A stretch of 64,000 bases of DNA from an uncultured Jannaschia sp. (GTDB lineage: Bacteria; Pseudomonadota; Alphaproteobacteria; Rhodobacterales; Rhodobacteraceae), in the NCBI GenBank assembly GCA_947494145.1, contig CANLTZ010000003.1, positions 186,001 through 250,000 on the forward strand, in the 5' to 3' direction. Position numbers and translations under genes: made by a program. Under the pieces are notes generated by a model, which saw only the letters and a list, made by a program, of their open reading frames with translations, did not search any database and was not told where the DNA came from. This document shows positions 39,001 to 49,148 of the stretch, one piece after another (within the stretch, counting starts at the first letter, position 1; every line of letters begins with the position of its first letter).

Positions 39001-39107
39001 ACTTGCCCCCTTAGCCTCACCTTGACCCAGCCCCCCGGCCTTGGGCATGTATAGCGGCGGCCTCGGGCTTTCACACCCCCGACCGCTTACGCGACGGAGG
39101 GACCGGC

Positions 39108-39689
39108 TTGCTTCTGCTGATCGACAATTACGACAGTTTCACATGGAATTTGGTCCATTACGTCTCGGAACTTGGCACAGATGTGAAGGTCGTCCGCAAC
39201 GACGCCATGGATGTGCAGGAAGCCATGGGACTCAATCCCGCGGGTGTTTTGCTGTCGCCCGGCCCGTGCGACCCCGATCAAGCGGGGATTTGTCTTGCCC
39301 TGGTCGAGGCTTGCGCGGAAACCCGCACGCCGCTCATGGGCGTCTGCCTGGGCCATCAGGCTATCGGGCAGGCCTTTGGCGGCAAGGTCGTGCGGGCGGA
39401 CGATATCGTGCATGGCAAGCTGGGGCGGATGCTGAACGACCGGACGGGCGTCTTCGCCGGATTGCCCGACGCATTCGACGCCACGCGTTACCATTCCCTG
39501 ATCGTTGACCGGGCCAGTCTGCCCGACACTTTGGCGGTGAATGCCGAGTTGGAGGATGGCACGATCATGGGGTTGCGCCATCGCGATCTACCCATCCACG
39601 GCGTGCAATTCCACCCCGAAAGCATCAAGTCAGAACATGGCCATGCGCTGCTGCGCAACTTCCTCGACACGATGCCGGTGCCTGCATGA
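39108..39689 (+). CDS. trpG: Anthranilate synthase component II (glutamine amidotransferase)
   Basis: Supplies ammonia from glutamine to TrpE for anthranilate formation. The 193-aa protein has the GATase triad: Cys in [10 protein letters not shown], with His and Glu in [13 protein letters not shown]. The start is a TTG with GGAGGGACC ahead. Its stop overlaps trpD by 4 bp. TrpE is not in the window, so the trp genes are split. The fold is shared with PabA; use in both pathways is possible. Confidence 0.95.
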   Translation: MLLLIDNYDSFTWNLVHYVSELGTDVKVVRNDAMDVQEAMGLNPAGVLLSPGPCDPDQAGICLALVEACAETRTPLMGVCLGHQAIGQAFGGKVVRADDIVHGKLGRMLNDRTGVFAGLPDAFDATRYHSLIVDRASLPDTLAVNAELEDGTIMGLRHRDLPIHGVQFHPESIKSEHGHALLRNFLDTMPVPA

Positions 39690-40705
39690 CCGACCTGAAA
39701 CCCATTCTGGCCGTGGCACCCGACCGCGCCCTGACGCGCGACGAGGCAGAGACCGCCTTTGCCGCGTTCTTCGATGGCCAAGCCTCAGATATTGAGATTG
39801 CGGGCCTGCTGATGGCGCTGCGCACACGGGGCGAGACCATCGAGGAGATCGCCGCCGCCGCCGGGGCCATGCGGGCGCGAATGAACCGCGTGGCGGCGCC
39901 CGAAGACGCCATCGATATCGTAGGCACCGGGGGCGATGGTAAGGGCACGCTCAATATCTCCACCGCCACGGCTTTCGTTGTCGCAGGCGCGGGCGTCCCG
40001 GTGGCCAAGCACGGCAACCGCAACCTCAGCTCTAAATCGGGGGCAGCGGATGTGCTGACCCAGATGGGCATTGACGTGAATGTCGGCGCGCAAGTCGCTG
40101 AAAAGGCTCTGACTGAAATCGGCATCTGCTTCATGATGGCGCCCATGCATCACCCCGCCATCCGCCATGTGATGCCGGTGCGCAGCGCCTTGGGCACACG
40201 GACGGTGTTCAACATCCTGGGCCCCCTGACCAACCCCGCGGGCGTGCACCGGCAATTGACGGGTGCTTTTTCCCGCGCGCTTATCCGGCCCATGGCCGAG
40301 GTGCTGGGCGCCCTTGGGTCGGACGCGGCCTGGTTGGTGCATGGCGCAGACGGCACGGACGAGATGTCAATCGCGGGCCCCACCTGGGTGGCGGAGTTGA
40401 AGGACGGCACCGTGGTCGAGCGGGAAATCACACCCGCGGATGCCGGCCTGCCAGCACATCCGTTCGAAGCCATCCTGGGCGGCGCACCAGAAGAAAATGG
40501 GCGCGCGTTCCAAGCCTTGTTGAACGGTGCGAAGGGCGCATACCGCGATGCCGTGCTCTTGAATGCGGCAAGCGCCTTGGTGATGGCTGGCCGGGCAGAC
40601 GCCCTCCCCGCCGGGGTTGAAATGGCGCGTGTGTCTATCGATAGCGGGGCGGCATTGGCGCGCGTAGAAGCCCTCGCGCAACTGACCAAGGACGCCGCCG
40701 CATGA
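39686..40705 (+). CDS. trpD: Anthranilate phosphoribosyltransferase
   Basis: Attaches phosphoribosyl to anthranilate, the second step of tryptophan synthesis. The 339-aa protein contains the PRPP motif [29 protein letters not shown] and [12 protein letters not shown]. Start and stop both overlap neighbours by 4 bp (ATGA), indicating translational coupling. Confidence 0.97.
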   Translation: MTDLKPILAVAPDRALTRDEAETAFAAFFDGQASDIEIAGLLMALRTRGETIEEIAAAAGAMRARMNRVAAPEDAIDIVGTGGDGKGTLNISTATAFVVAGAGVPVAKHGNRNLSSKSGAADVLTQMGIDVNVGAQVAEKALTEIGICFMMAPMHHPAIRHVMPVRSALGTRTVFNILGPLTNPAGVHRQLTGAFSRALIRPMAEVLGALGSDAAWLVHGADGTDEMSIAGPTWVAELKDGTVVEREITPADAGLPAHPFEAILGGAPEENGRAFQALLNGAKGAYRDAVLLNAASALVMAGRADALPAGVEMARVSIDSGAALARVEALAQLTKDAAA

Positions 40706-41514
40706 ACACACCGACCATTCTGGAGCGGATCAAGGCCTACAAGCTGGAAGAGGTCGCCGCCCGCAAGGCCGAACGCGACCAAGCCGCCATCGAAGATGCC
40801 GCGCGCTCTGCCTCTGCCGTGCGGCCCTTCGCGGATGCGCTGCAACGGGCTTCGATCTCCGGCTATGGGCTTATCGCGGAAATCAAGCGCGCCAGCCCTT
40901 CCAAAGGGCTAATTCGCGAAGACTTCGACCCGCCCGAACTTGCCCGCGCCTACCAAGACGGGGGCGCCACATGCCTGTCAGTGCTCACCGATGGCCCTTC
41001 TTTCCAGGGCGATGATGCCTTTCTGGTGGATGCAAGGGCGGCTGTGGACTTACCAGTTCTTCGCAAAGATTTTCTCTATGACCCCTGGCAGGTCGTCGAG
41101 AGCCGAACGCTCGGCGCCGACTGCATCTTGATCATCATGGCCAGTGTCTCCGACAGCCAAGCCGCCGAATTGGAGGCCGTCGCCCGAGAATGGGGTATGG
41201 ACGCACTCATCGAAGTGCACGACCGCGAAGAATTGGAACGCGCGGCCCGCTTGGAAAGTCGGCTGCTCGGGATAAATAATCGCGATCTCAACACCTTCGT
41301 AACCGACCTTCAAGTTAGCCGCGACCTGGCGCGTCGGGCCCCCGGCGACCGCATATTGGTGTCGGAATCGGGGCTGAATACTGCGGCGGATCTGTCCGAC
41401 ATGGCACAATACGGGGCGCGCTGCTTCCTCATCGGCGAAAGCCTAATGCGCCAGGACGACGTTGCAGCGGCGACCAGAACCCTTTTGGCCGAACCCCTGA
41501 CGGCCGGAACATGA
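40702..41514 (+). CDS. trpC: Indole-3-glycerol phosphate synthase
   Basis: Closes the indole ring in tryptophan synthesis. The 270-aa TIM barrel has the catalytic Lys in [12 protein letters not shown], then [24 protein letters not shown] and VSESGLN. It overlaps trpD and moaC by 4 bp each. It is monofunctional, with no TrpF fusion. Confidence 0.97.
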   Translation: MNTPTILERIKAYKLEEVAARKAERDQAAIEDAARSASAVRPFADALQRASISGYGLIAEIKRASPSKGLIREDFDPPELARAYQDGGATCLSVLTDGPSFQGDDAFLVDARAAVDLPVLRKDFLYDPWQVVESRTLGADCILIIMASVSDSQAAELEAVAREWGMDALIEVHDREELERAARLESRLLGINNRDLNTFVTDLQVSRDLARRAPGDRILVSESGLNTAADLSDMAQYGARCFLIGESLMRQDDVAAATRTLLAEPLTAGT

Positions 41515-41993
41515 AGGGGCTTACGCATTTCGACGATAAGGGCGCGGCTCATATGGTCGACGTCTCGGGCAAGCCAGAAACGGCACGCGTCGCTGTGGCT
41601 GAAGGTCACGTGAAGATGTCACCCGAAACTCTTGATATCATTAAATCTGGAACAGCCAAGAAGGGTGACGTGATCGGTGTCGCGCGCCTTGCCGGGATCA
41701 TGGGGGCAAAGCGGACAGCCGATCTCATCCCGCTTTGCCACCCCCTTCCGCTGGACCGCGTCGCGCTCGAAATCGAAGTCGCGGACGACCTACCGGGCCT
41801 GCGCGTGGTTGCCACGACGGCGACAACGGGCCGGACCGGGGTGGAGATGGAGGCGTTGACCGCCGTCTCGGTGGCCTGTCTGACGATCTACGACATGGCA
41901 AAGGCCGTTCAGAAAGACATGGAAATCAGTGGATTGCGCCTACTCGAAAAGACAGGGGGCAAATCGGGCCCCTGGCGCGCGACGACCCCGTGA
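41511..41993 (+). CDS. moaC: Cyclic pyranopterin monophosphate synthase
   Basis: With MoaA, converts GTP to cyclic pyranopterin monophosphate, the first intermediate of molybdenum cofactor. The 160-aa protein shows [29 protein letters not shown] (catalytic His) and [16 protein letters not shown] with a Lys in KAVQKD. It is embedded in one operon with trp genes, overlapping trpC and moeA by 4 bp. Confidence 0.96.
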   Translation: MKGLTHFDDKGAAHMVDVSGKPETARVAVAEGHVKMSPETLDIIKSGTAKKGDVIGVARLAGIMGAKRTADLIPLCHPLPLDRVALEIEVADDLPGLRVVATTATTGRTGVEMEALTAVSVACLTIYDMAKAVQKDMEISGLRLLEKTGGKSGPWRATTP

Positions 41994-43165
41994 TTTCGGT
42001 TGAAGAAGCGCGGCAAAACCTGCTGGCTCTTGTGGCGCCCCTGCCGAGCGAAGATGTGCCCTTGCGCGAAGCCGATGGGCGTGTCCTTGCAAGATCGCTG
42101 CAATCGAAACGAGAGCAGCCGCCCTTTGCGGCCTCCGCGATGGATGGCTATGCCATTGCGCTGAATAACGTATCGCCGGGCGACCAGTTCCACGTGATCG
42201 GTGAAGCAGCAGCGGGGCATCCGTTTGATAGACCGGTAAACCCTGGCCAAAGCGTTCGAATTTTCACCGGCGCGCCTGCACCCGCGGGGACCCAACGGAT
42301 CGTCTTACAAGAAGATGTGGAGCTTGACGGTCAGGTGGCGACAATCACCGGCGAGCCAGGGCCAGGCACCCACCTGCGACCCGCCGGTGGGGACTTCAGC
42401 GAAGAAACGGTATTCCCTGCCCCGCGCCGACTTGGCAGCCGTGATATCGCACTGCTCGCGGCAATGGGGTATGGCGCGCTTCCAGTTGTTCGCCAGCCAG
42501 ACGTCGCCATCGTGATGACCGGGGATGAGTTGCGTCCCCCCGGGGCAGCGCTTGGGCCTGGCCAAATTACCGCGTCCAATGGTTACGGCTTGGCCGCCAT
42601 GATACGCGCCGTCGGCGGGCTGCCACGGCTGCTTCCCATCGCCAGTGACCGCCCCGGAAGCTTGCGCGAAAGCTTTGCACTCGCCAGCGGCGCTGATCTG
42701 ATCGTGACGATCGGAGGCGCATCCGTGGGAGACCATGATCTTGTGGCGAGCACTGCAGAAGATGCAGGCTTGGCGCTATCGTTCCACAAGGTCGCCATGC
42801 GCCCTGGCAAACCGCTGCTGGCCGGAAGACTGGGTAAATCCGCTCTGATCGGACTGCCCGGCAACCCTGTTTCATCGATGGTGTGCGGTTTGATCTTCAT
42901 GCTGCCCATGCTGGAGACGATGCTGCATCTGCCTCCGGGGCCCCGCTTACGGCCCGCGCGTCTTGCGTCACCCCTCGGTCCCAACGGGCCGCGGCAGCAC
43001 TATATGCGGGCCACCGAAACGGTCCATGGCGTAACGTCGTTTGACAATCAAGACAGCAGCTTGCTGAGCGTTCTTCAAGCAGCAGATGTGCTACTTATCC
43101 GCCCACCTCGGGACCCGGCCCGCGCTGTGGGCGACCCGGTCGAGGTGATCGACCTGCCGAGTTAA
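41990..43165 (+). CDS. moeA: Molybdopterin molybdenumtransferase
   Basis: Inserts molybdate into adenylated molybdopterin. The 391-aa protein begins with GTG at 41990, overlapping moaC (GTGA). Motifs are [33 protein letters not shown] and [13 protein letters not shown]. It is the last gene of the trpG-trpD-trpC-moaC-moeA unit. Confidence 0.95.
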   Translation: MISVEEARQNLLALVAPLPSEDVPLREADGRVLARSLQSKREQPPFAASAMDGYAIALNNVSPGDQFHVIGEAAAGHPFDRPVNPGQSVRIFTGAPAPAGTQRIVLQEDVELDGQVATITGEPGPGTHLRPAGGDFSEETVFPAPRRLGSRDIALLAAMGYGALPVVRQPDVAIVMTGDELRPPGAALGPGQITASNGYGLAAMIRAVGGLPRLLPIASDRPGSLRESFALASGADLIVTIGGASVGDHDLVASTAEDAGLALSFHKVAMRPGKPLLAGRLGKSALIGLPGNPVSSMVCGLIFMLPMLETMLHLPPGPRLRPARLASPLGPNGPRQHYMRATETVHGVTSFDNQDSSLLSVLQAADVLLIRPPRDPARAVGDPVEVIDLPS

Positions 43166-43213
43166 GAAATTAGAAACCCTTTTCTTCAAGAGTCGGGTCA
43201 CGGCGCCCAATGA

Positions 43214-43242
43214 TTGACACAAAAGGGGAACTTTTCTAGAAC
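43214..43242 (+). promoter_or_regulatory. lexA promoter with LexA box
   Basis: TTGACA (43214-43219), a 17-bp spacer and TAGAAC (43237-43242) form a good sigma-70 promoter. A GAAC-N7-GAAC LexA box (43228-43242) overlaps the spacer and -10, the position expected for repression. It lies 51 bp before the lexA ATG, indicating autorepression. Confidence 0.85.
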
Positions 43243-43292
43243 AGATAGGGACAGGGGCCGATTGGACCGGCCGATAGATGGGGAAACGAACC

Positions 43293-43985
43293 ATGTTGAC
43301 GCAAAAGCAGCGCGACCTTCTGGCCTTCATTCACAAGCGAGTGCAGCGCGACGGTGTGCCGCCCTCTTTTGACGAAATGAAGGATGCGTTGGACCTGCGT
43401 TCGAAATCGGGGATCCACCGACTGATTACGGCGCTGGAAGAAAGGGGTTTCATTCGCCGCCTTGCCCATCGCGCGCGGGCCATCGAAATCACGCGCTTGC
43501 CCGAAGACATGGCGCGCGGCTCATCCTTCGTACCCCGCGTGATCGAAGGCGACGGCCCTGCGGCTGCAGCACCGCGCGACGCGCGACCGATCCAGGTCGA
43601 TGCGACAGAACTGCCCGTGATGGGCCGGATCGCCGCAGGTGTACCCATCGAAGCAATCAGCGAAGTGGCGCGCCATGTGGCTGTGCCAGGCCAAATGCTG
43701 GACCGTGGCGGCGAACATTACGCGCTGGAAGTCAAAGGCGACTCGATGATCGATGCAGGCATCAACGATGGCGACGTTGTCGTAATCCGCGAGCAGAGCA
43801 ATGCAGATACCGGCGATATCGTCGTGGCCCTGGTCGATCACAGTGAGGCGACACTGAAGCGGTACCGCCGATCCAAAGGAATGGTGGCGTTGGAAGCGGC
43901 GAATCCGGCTTACGAAACACGCGTTCTGACCGAAGACCGGGTGAAGGTGCAGGGGCGCTTGGTAGGTCTGATCCGCAGCTACTGA
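43293..43985 (+). CDS. lexA: SOS repressor LexA
   Basis: Represses DNA-damage genes and cleaves itself when stimulated by RecA. The 230-aa protein has the N-terminal winged HTH ([32 protein letters not shown]), the cleavage site A115-G116, catalytic S151 (KGDSMIDAG) and K189 (EATLKRY). I use the second ATG (43293), preceded by GGGGAAACGAA. The promoter carries a consensus box. In R. capsulatus LexA also influences GTA production via the CtrA system. Confidence 0.97.
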   Translation: MLTQKQRDLLAFIHKRVQRDGVPPSFDEMKDALDLRSKSGIHRLITALEERGFIRRLAHRARAIEITRLPEDMARGSSFVPRVIEGDGPAAAAPRDARPIQVDATELPVMGRIAAGVPIEAISEVARHVAVPGQMLDRGGEHYALEVKGDSMIDAGINDGDVVVIREQSNADTGDIVVALVDHSEATLKRYRRSKGMVALEAANPAYETRVLTEDRVKVQGRLVGLIRSY

Positions 43986-44009
43986 TGCCGTTTCGGTTCA
44001 GACGATATC

Positions 44010-44041
44010 GGGGGTGCCAGAGGCGCCCCCTATTCGTTTTT
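44010..44041 (+). terminator. lexA terminator
   Basis: A 9-bp stem (GGGGGTGCC / GGCGCCCCC with one G-T pair, loop AGA) is followed by TATTCGTTTTT. It lies 25 bp past lexA and overlaps the end of the convergent comEC. Confidence 0.75.
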
Positions 44042-46102
44042 GGGGACCCAGGGCCTTTGTCCTTGAACCGCGCGCGCTTCGACGATGCGAAGCGCATTTC
44101 CCGCCCGTATGGCCGCAATGGCGCCAGTGCGACGCAACCGATCCGGGTCAAAAAGGCGGCAGCGCGGGGGCGGGTTCTCGATCTCGAAAGATGAGATAAG
44201 CCAGCCAGGATCGGCTGCGCAGGCAGCGACCGTGGCCTCGATCTCAGATTTGCGGCGGATGATGTGCAGGGGCGCGCCGAGTTTGGTGATGGCGACTTGA
44301 CGGGCCGCTGCGGCATCCTGTGCGGTAAGATCGCCATCATTTTCGAGCCAGTTCTCGGCCACGAAACTCGCGCCGCTTTCGCGGTTCAGCCAACGGCCTT
44401 CGGGACCCAGCAATCCGGCAAGGCGCCCATCGTCGGAAATAAGGAGGACGGGACGCTCCACGCTCGTCCACAAAAGCAGTGCCGCCGCGGTGATGACGGC
44501 ACCGGTGGGACGGCCCAGACGGCGGCCTGCACCAAACACAGCGAAGCCCAGACCCAGCAAGGGCAACACCCAGGGCCCCGGCGAGGGCACTGCCTGGACT
44601 GCGCCTGGCAGGGCAGCCACGTGGTGGGCGACGCCGATGATCCATTCGATCCCCCAGCCCGCCACCATGAAAGGCACCGCCTCTAGCCCGATGGGCCAAA
44701 ACAGCAGGCCGATCAGCAGAAGCGGCATGACGATGAACCCCATCATCGGAACGGCCAACAGATTGGCCAACATGCCAAACTGTCCAATCCGGTTGAAATG
44801 GACGGCGGCGAAGGGTGCGGTGGCCAAGCCCGCCACCAGCGATGACAGGAACAACGACAAAAGCGCGCCGCGCCAGCCACGCAGCCAGCTTCCGCGCCCG
44901 TGACGCGACAGGGTCGAGAAGGCCAGGACCAGGGCGCCCGTGGCGGCAAAAGACATCTGGAAGCCCGGGCCCGTCAGGCTTTCGGGCCGCAAGGCCAGGA
45001 TGATTAGGGCCGCAATGGCCACGCTGCGGATCGAGAGCGCACGCTTGCCCAGGATGATCGCGCCCAGCATGACGGCGGCCATCACGAAAGCCCGCTGCGT
45101 GGCCACACTGCCGCCAGATAAGACCAGATAGAACAGCGCGAAGGGCAGTGCCACGCAGGCCGCCCAAGTGCGGATCGGGTAATGCAGCGCGATGGACGGA
45201 AAGAGGGCCAAACCGCCGCGCACGGCCCAGAAGACAAAGCCCACGAGCAGGCCCATATGGAGGCCGGAAATGGCCAGCAGATGCGCCAGGTTCGACGCCC
45301 GCAGATCCGACACGACCTCATCTGACAGGCCCGAGCGGTCGCCGACCACGATTGCCGCGGCCACCTGGCCCGCCTGCCCGTCCAACCGGGCTCGCAGACC
45401 ATCGGCCAACCACATGCGCATCCGCTCAACCACCATGCCGAACCCTTCGGCGGGCGGGGCGGACGCCACCAACGGCACGCGCGTATAGCCCACCGCACCA
45501 ATGCTTTGGAACCAGGCATGGCGTTGGAAATCGAAGCCGCCGGGCTCTGCCGGGCCCGAAGGCGGGGAAAGATGCCCCGTTGTCATGACGCGGCGGCCAG
45601 GCGTCGGCGCCGTGCCTTTTTCGCCATGGAGCGATAGGCGCACGCGGCGCGGTGTGCGGTCTGGCCCCGTGCGGTCAAGACGCACCTGGTCCAGCGTGAC
45701 GCGCACCGCACCCGACGCCGAGCGATCGACATGCACCACCCGCCCTTCGACACCGCCGTAATATCGGAAGTCGAGGACAGGACCTGCCACACGTTCTGCC
45801 CGCCATTGGGCGGCCAGGGCACCAGCGATGGTACAGGCGATCAACAAAGGCAAAAGGCCATGCCCGTCGCGCCGTGCCCAGGCCGAAATCAGCGCCATGG
45901 CCAGCAGCAGAAACGCAATCGCAGTTTGCATCCCCGTGGGCTCGACCGGCAGCGCGAAATAGGCACCCACGCCGGTCCCAAAGGCCGTCGCGATCCATGG
46001 CAGTCGGCGCCCGCGCCTGGACTGGCACATGGCGGTCAGACGCAGGGAAATCGTCTCGATCAGAGGGGGTGCGCGTGGGGCGGTCACCTCAACCGGGTGC
46101 AT
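44030..46102 (-). CDS. comEC: DNA uptake channel ComEC/Rec2
   Basis: A 690-aa polytopic membrane protein that forms the inner-membrane channel for single-stranded DNA. An N-terminal DUF4131/OB region (residues about 30-210) is followed by the competence domain with [21 protein letters not shown] and many spans. I see no C-terminal metallo-beta-lactamase HxHxDH motif, unlike many Gram-positive ComEC. AGGAGGG precedes the ATG. In R. capsulatus comEC is needed for GTA DNA receipt. A CtrA-like box lies 53 bp upstream. It is divergent from gltX. Confidence 0.92.
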   Translation of the reverse strand: MHPVEVTAPRAPPLIETISLRLTAMCQSRRGRRLPWIATAFGTGVGAYFALPVEPTGMQTAIAFLLLAMALISAWARRDGHGLLPLLIACTIAGALAAQWRAERVAGPVLDFRYYGGVEGRVVHVDRSASGAVRVTLDQVRLDRTGPDRTPRRVRLSLHGEKGTAPTPGRRVMTTGHLSPPSGPAEPGGFDFQRHAWFQSIGAVGYTRVPLVASAPPAEGFGMVVERMRMWLADGLRARLDGQAGQVAAAIVVGDRSGLSDEVVSDLRASNLAHLLAISGLHMGLLVGFVFWAVRGGLALFPSIALHYPIRTWAACVALPFALFYLVLSGGSVATQRAFVMAAVMLGAIILGKRALSIRSVAIAALIILALRPESLTGPGFQMSFAATGALVLAFSTLSRHGRGSWLRGWRGALLSLFLSSLVAGLATAPFAAVHFNRIGQFGMLANLLAVPMMGFIVMPLLLIGLLFWPIGLEAVPFMVAGWGIEWIIGVAHHVAALPGAVQAVPSPGPWVLPLLGLGFAVFGAGRRLGRPTGAVITAAALLLWTSVERPVLLISDDGRLAGLLGPEGRWLNRESGASFVAENWLENDGDLTAQDAAAARQVAITKLGAPLHIIRRKSEIEATVAACAADPGWLISSFEIENPPPRCRLFDPDRLRRTGAIAAIRAGNALRIVEARAVQGQRPWVPKNE

Positions 46103-46154
46103 CCTTGCCCTCCTGCATGGGGGTGCCTAGAACCACGACATTGGCGGGGCAAGG

Positions 46155-46169
46155 TTACTAAATGGTTAA
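46155..46169. promoter_or_regulatory. Candidate CtrA box between comEC and gltX
   Basis: TTACTAAATGGTTAA matches TTAA-N7-TTAA with one mismatch and is followed by C. Its complement contains TTAACCAT, a strong CtrA half site. It lies 53 bp before comEC and 48 bp before gltX; comEC is the likelier target, given known CtrA control of competence genes. Confidence 0.6.
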
Positions 46170-46216
46170 CGACCCCCGCGCAAACCCTGCTTTACCGCCC
46201 CAAGGACCACATACCT

Positions 46217-47608
46217 ATGACCGCACCCGTCGTTACCCGTTTTGCGCCGTCTCCGACCGGGTATCTGCATATTGGCGGGGCGCGGACGGCCTTGTTCAAC
46301 TGGCTTTTTGCGCGCGCGCGCGGCGGCAAGTTCTTGCTGCGGATCGAAGATACGGACCGTGCGCGCTCCGCCCAGGAAGCCACGGCGGCGATTTTCGAGG
46401 GACTTACGTGGCTGGGCCTCGATTGGGATGGGGAGGCCGTCAGCCAAGCGGCCCAAGCCGGACGGCATAGCAATGTTGCGCAGGAAATGCTTGCATCGGG
46501 CCACGCCTATAAGTGCTTCTCACCGCCCGAAGAAATAGAGGCTTTCCGCGAAGTTGCGCGGGCCCAAGGCCGCTCCACCCTGTTCCGCAGCCCTTGGCGC
46601 GATACGGACGCCGCAAACCACCCGGATGCGGCCTATGTCGTGCGCCTGCGCGCGCCCAGGGAAGGGACGACCGTGATCGCCGATGCCGTGCAGGGCGACG
46701 TGACCACCCGCAATGATCAGCTCGACGACATGGTGCTGCTGCGCTCGGACGGGACGCCGACTTATATGTTGGCCGTGGTTGTGGATGACCACGATATGGG
46801 CGTGACCCACGTCATCCGCGGTGATGACCACCTGGCCAACGCGGCGCGCCAGGCCCAGATCTATGACGCCATGGGCTGGGCTCAGCCGGTCTGGGCCCAT
46901 ATCCCGCTGATCCATGGGGCCGATGGCAAGAAGCTGTCGAAACGCCACGGCGCGCTCGGCGTCGAGGAATATGCCGCAATGGGCTATCCGGCCGAAGCCT
47001 TGCGCAACTACCTGGCGCGACTGGGGTGGAGCCATGGCGACGATGAGTTCTTCACCGACGCTCAGGCCCGGGATTGGTTCGGCCTGGACGGGATCGGGAA
47101 GTCCCCTGCCCGGCTCGACCTCAAGAAGCTTGAAAACCTATCGGGCCAGCACCTGTCGGCCATGTCTGACGACGCTGTCCTGGCGGCCACGCTCGACTGG
47201 GCGACGCGCACGGGCGAGGCGCCCGTGGACGCCGCCGCGCTCGCGCAGGCGGTGCCTTTGGTCAAAGAGGCGGCCCGGACATTACCGCAAGTGATCGAAA
47301 GGGCGCAGTTTGCCCTGGCCAAGCGTCCGATCACGCCTGATGAAAAGGCCGCGAAGGCCCTTAATGGAGACGGTCTGGGGCTGCTGGCCGAATTGACGCC
47401 GCACCTGCGAAATGCTAGCTGGAGCCGCGACGTCCTTGAGGGTGTCGTCGGTGATCTGGCGCAGTCCAAGGGCCTCGGCCTGGGCAAGCTGGCCGCGCCG
47501 CTGCGCGCCGCCCTTGCTGGGCGGACGGCCACCCCGAGCGTCTTCGACATGATGCTTGTCCTGGGGCGCGACGAGACGCTGGCGCGTCTGGACGACGTAG
47601 CGAGCTAA
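46217..47608 (+). CDS. gltX: Glutamate--tRNA ligase
   Basis: Charges tRNA-Glu. The 463-aa class I synthetase has the HIGH motif as [18 protein letters not shown] and the KMSKS motif as [15 protein letters not shown]. The ATG at 46217 has AAGGACC upstream; the frame extends left but lacks family sequence. Alphaproteobacteria often have two gltX copies, so this one may be either type. Confidence 0.96.
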   Translation: MTAPVVTRFAPSPTGYLHIGGARTALFNWLFARARGGKFLLRIEDTDRARSAQEATAAIFEGLTWLGLDWDGEAVSQAAQAGRHSNVAQEMLASGHAYKCFSPPEEIEAFREVARAQGRSTLFRSPWRDTDAANHPDAAYVVRLRAPREGTTVIADAVQGDVTTRNDQLDDMVLLRSDGTPTYMLAVVVDDHDMGVTHVIRGDDHLANAARQAQIYDAMGWAQPVWAHIPLIHGADGKKLSKRHGALGVEEYAAMGYPAEALRNYLARLGWSHGDDEFFTDAQARDWFGLDGIGKSPARLDLKKLENLSGQHLSAMSDDAVLAATLDWATRTGEAPVDAAALAQAVPLVKEAARTLPQVIERAQFALAKRPITPDEKAAKALNGDGLGLLAELTPHLRNASWSRDVLEGVVGDLAQSKGLGLGKLAAPLRAALAGRTATPSVFDMMLVLGRDETLARLDDVAS

Positions 47609-47696
47609 GCACGGCACCGGAACGATCGCAGGCAATCTGCCTTGCAAACAATGGGTTGTGTCGCACTCTTTGCATAACCCCTCGGAAAGGACCGAC

Positions 47697-48998
47697 ATGG
47701 ACATGGCTAACCCCCCAAAGACCGCGACCCTGAGCATCGACGGCGAAAGCTACGATTTGCCCATCATGTCGCCCACGGACGGTCCCGACGTCGTGGATAT
47801 CCGCAAGCTTTATGCGCAGGCGGGCGTCTTCACCTACGATCCGGGCTTCACGTCCACGGCGGCCTGTGAATCGGCCATCACCTTCATCGATGGCGACAAG
47901 GGTGTTCTGCTGCACCGCGGCTATCCCATCGACCAATTGGCCGCGCAGTCCCATTATCTGGAAGTCTGCTACCTGCTGCTTTACGGCGAATTGCCCTCAC
48001 CCGCCGAGTTGGAGGATTTCGAGAACCGTGTGACCATGCACACGATGATCCACGAGCAGATGCATAATTTCTTTCGTGGGTTCCGCCGTGATGCGCACCC
48101 GATGGCGACCATGGTGGGCGTGATTGGCGCCATGTCGGCCTTCTACCATGATAGCACAGACATCAACGATGCTTGGCAGCGTGAGGTCGCATCGATCCGT
48201 CTCATCGCCAAGATGCCGACCATCGCCGCCATGGCCTACAAGTATTCCATTGGCCAGCCCTTTGTGTATCCGCGCAATGATTTGGATTACGCAGCCAACT
48301 TCCTACACATGTGTTTCAGCGTGCCCGCACAGGACTACAAGGTGGACCCTATCCTGAGCCGTGCGATGGACCGTATCTTCACGCTCCATGCCGATCACGA
48401 GCAGAACGCCTCGACCTCGACGGTCCGTCTGGCGTCGTCATCGGGTGCGAACCCGTTTGCTTGTATCGCCGCCGGCATTGCCTGTCTCTGGGGTCCGGCA
48501 CATGGTGGCGCCAATCAGGCCTGTCTGGAAATGCTACGCGAGATCGGAACGGTGGATCGCATCCCCGAATTCATCGCCCGCGCCAAGGACAAGAACGACC
48601 CGTTCCGCCTGATGGGCTTCGGTCACCGGGTCTATAAGAACCACGACCCGCGGGCGACGGTGATGAAGGAAAGCGCCGACGAGGTGCTGGAACTGCTGGG
48701 CGTCGACAACAACCCGACGCTGCAAGTCGCGAAGGAGCTTGAAAAGCAGGCCCTGGCCGACCCGTATTTCGCAGAAAAGAAGCTGTTCCCGAACGTCGAC
48801 TTCTATTCGGGCATCATTCTGGAAGCCATGGGCTTCCCGACCTCTATGTTCACGCCGATTTTTGCGCTGTCGCGCACTGTCGGTTGGATTTCGCAGTGGA
48901 AGGAACAGCTTTCCGATCCGGCGCTGAAGATCGGTCGCCCGCGGCAGCTATATACTGGGGAAGTCGCGCGCGACTATGTCGAGGTTTCCAAGCGTTAA
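47697..48998 (+). CDS. gltA: Citrate synthase
   Basis: Condenses acetyl-CoA and oxaloacetate in the TCA cycle. The 433-aa hexameric-type protein has [19 protein letters not shown], the active-site [21 protein letters not shown] and [12 protein letters not shown]. The ATG at 47697 follows AAAGGACCGAC. It ends with a strong terminator. Confidence 0.97.
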   Translation: MDMANPPKTATLSIDGESYDLPIMSPTDGPDVVDIRKLYAQAGVFTYDPGFTSTAACESAITFIDGDKGVLLHRGYPIDQLAAQSHYLEVCYLLLYGELPSPAELEDFENRVTMHTMIHEQMHNFFRGFRRDAHPMATMVGVIGAMSAFYHDSTDINDAWQREVASIRLIAKMPTIAAMAYKYSIGQPFVYPRNDLDYAANFLHMCFSVPAQDYKVDPILSRAMDRIFTLHADHEQNASTSTVRLASSSGANPFACIAAGIACLWGPAHGGANQACLEMLREIGTVDRIPEFIARAKDKNDPFRLMGFGHRVYKNHDPRATVMKESADEVLELLGVDNNPTLQVAKELEKQALADPYFAEKKLFPNVDFYSGIILEAMGFPTSMFTPIFALSRTVGWISQWKEQLSDPALKIGRPRQLYTGEVARDYVEVSKR

Positions 48999-49024
48999 CA
49001 TCGTTTACCAAAGATTAATCATTG

Positions 49025-49054
49025 AACCCGGATTGGAAACAATCCGGGTTTTTT
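49025..49054 (+). terminator. gltA terminator
   Basis: An 11-bp perfect stem (AACCCGGATTG / CAATCCGGGTT) with a GAAA tetraloop runs into a T tract, 27 bp after gltA. Confidence 0.92.
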
Positions 49055-49148
49055 GCTGCGACTGATTGGTACAAATCGCCCAAAAGGCCTCAATCCGACC
49101 ACGAAAATGTGGTGATTTTGGACAAATGTCCTTGTTCCGAGTCGATTG

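Noticed and set aside
48991-49016. CtrA-like sites after gltA
   Set aside because: TTAA and TTAC motifs are present, but the spacing is six, not seven, and no gene start is nearby.
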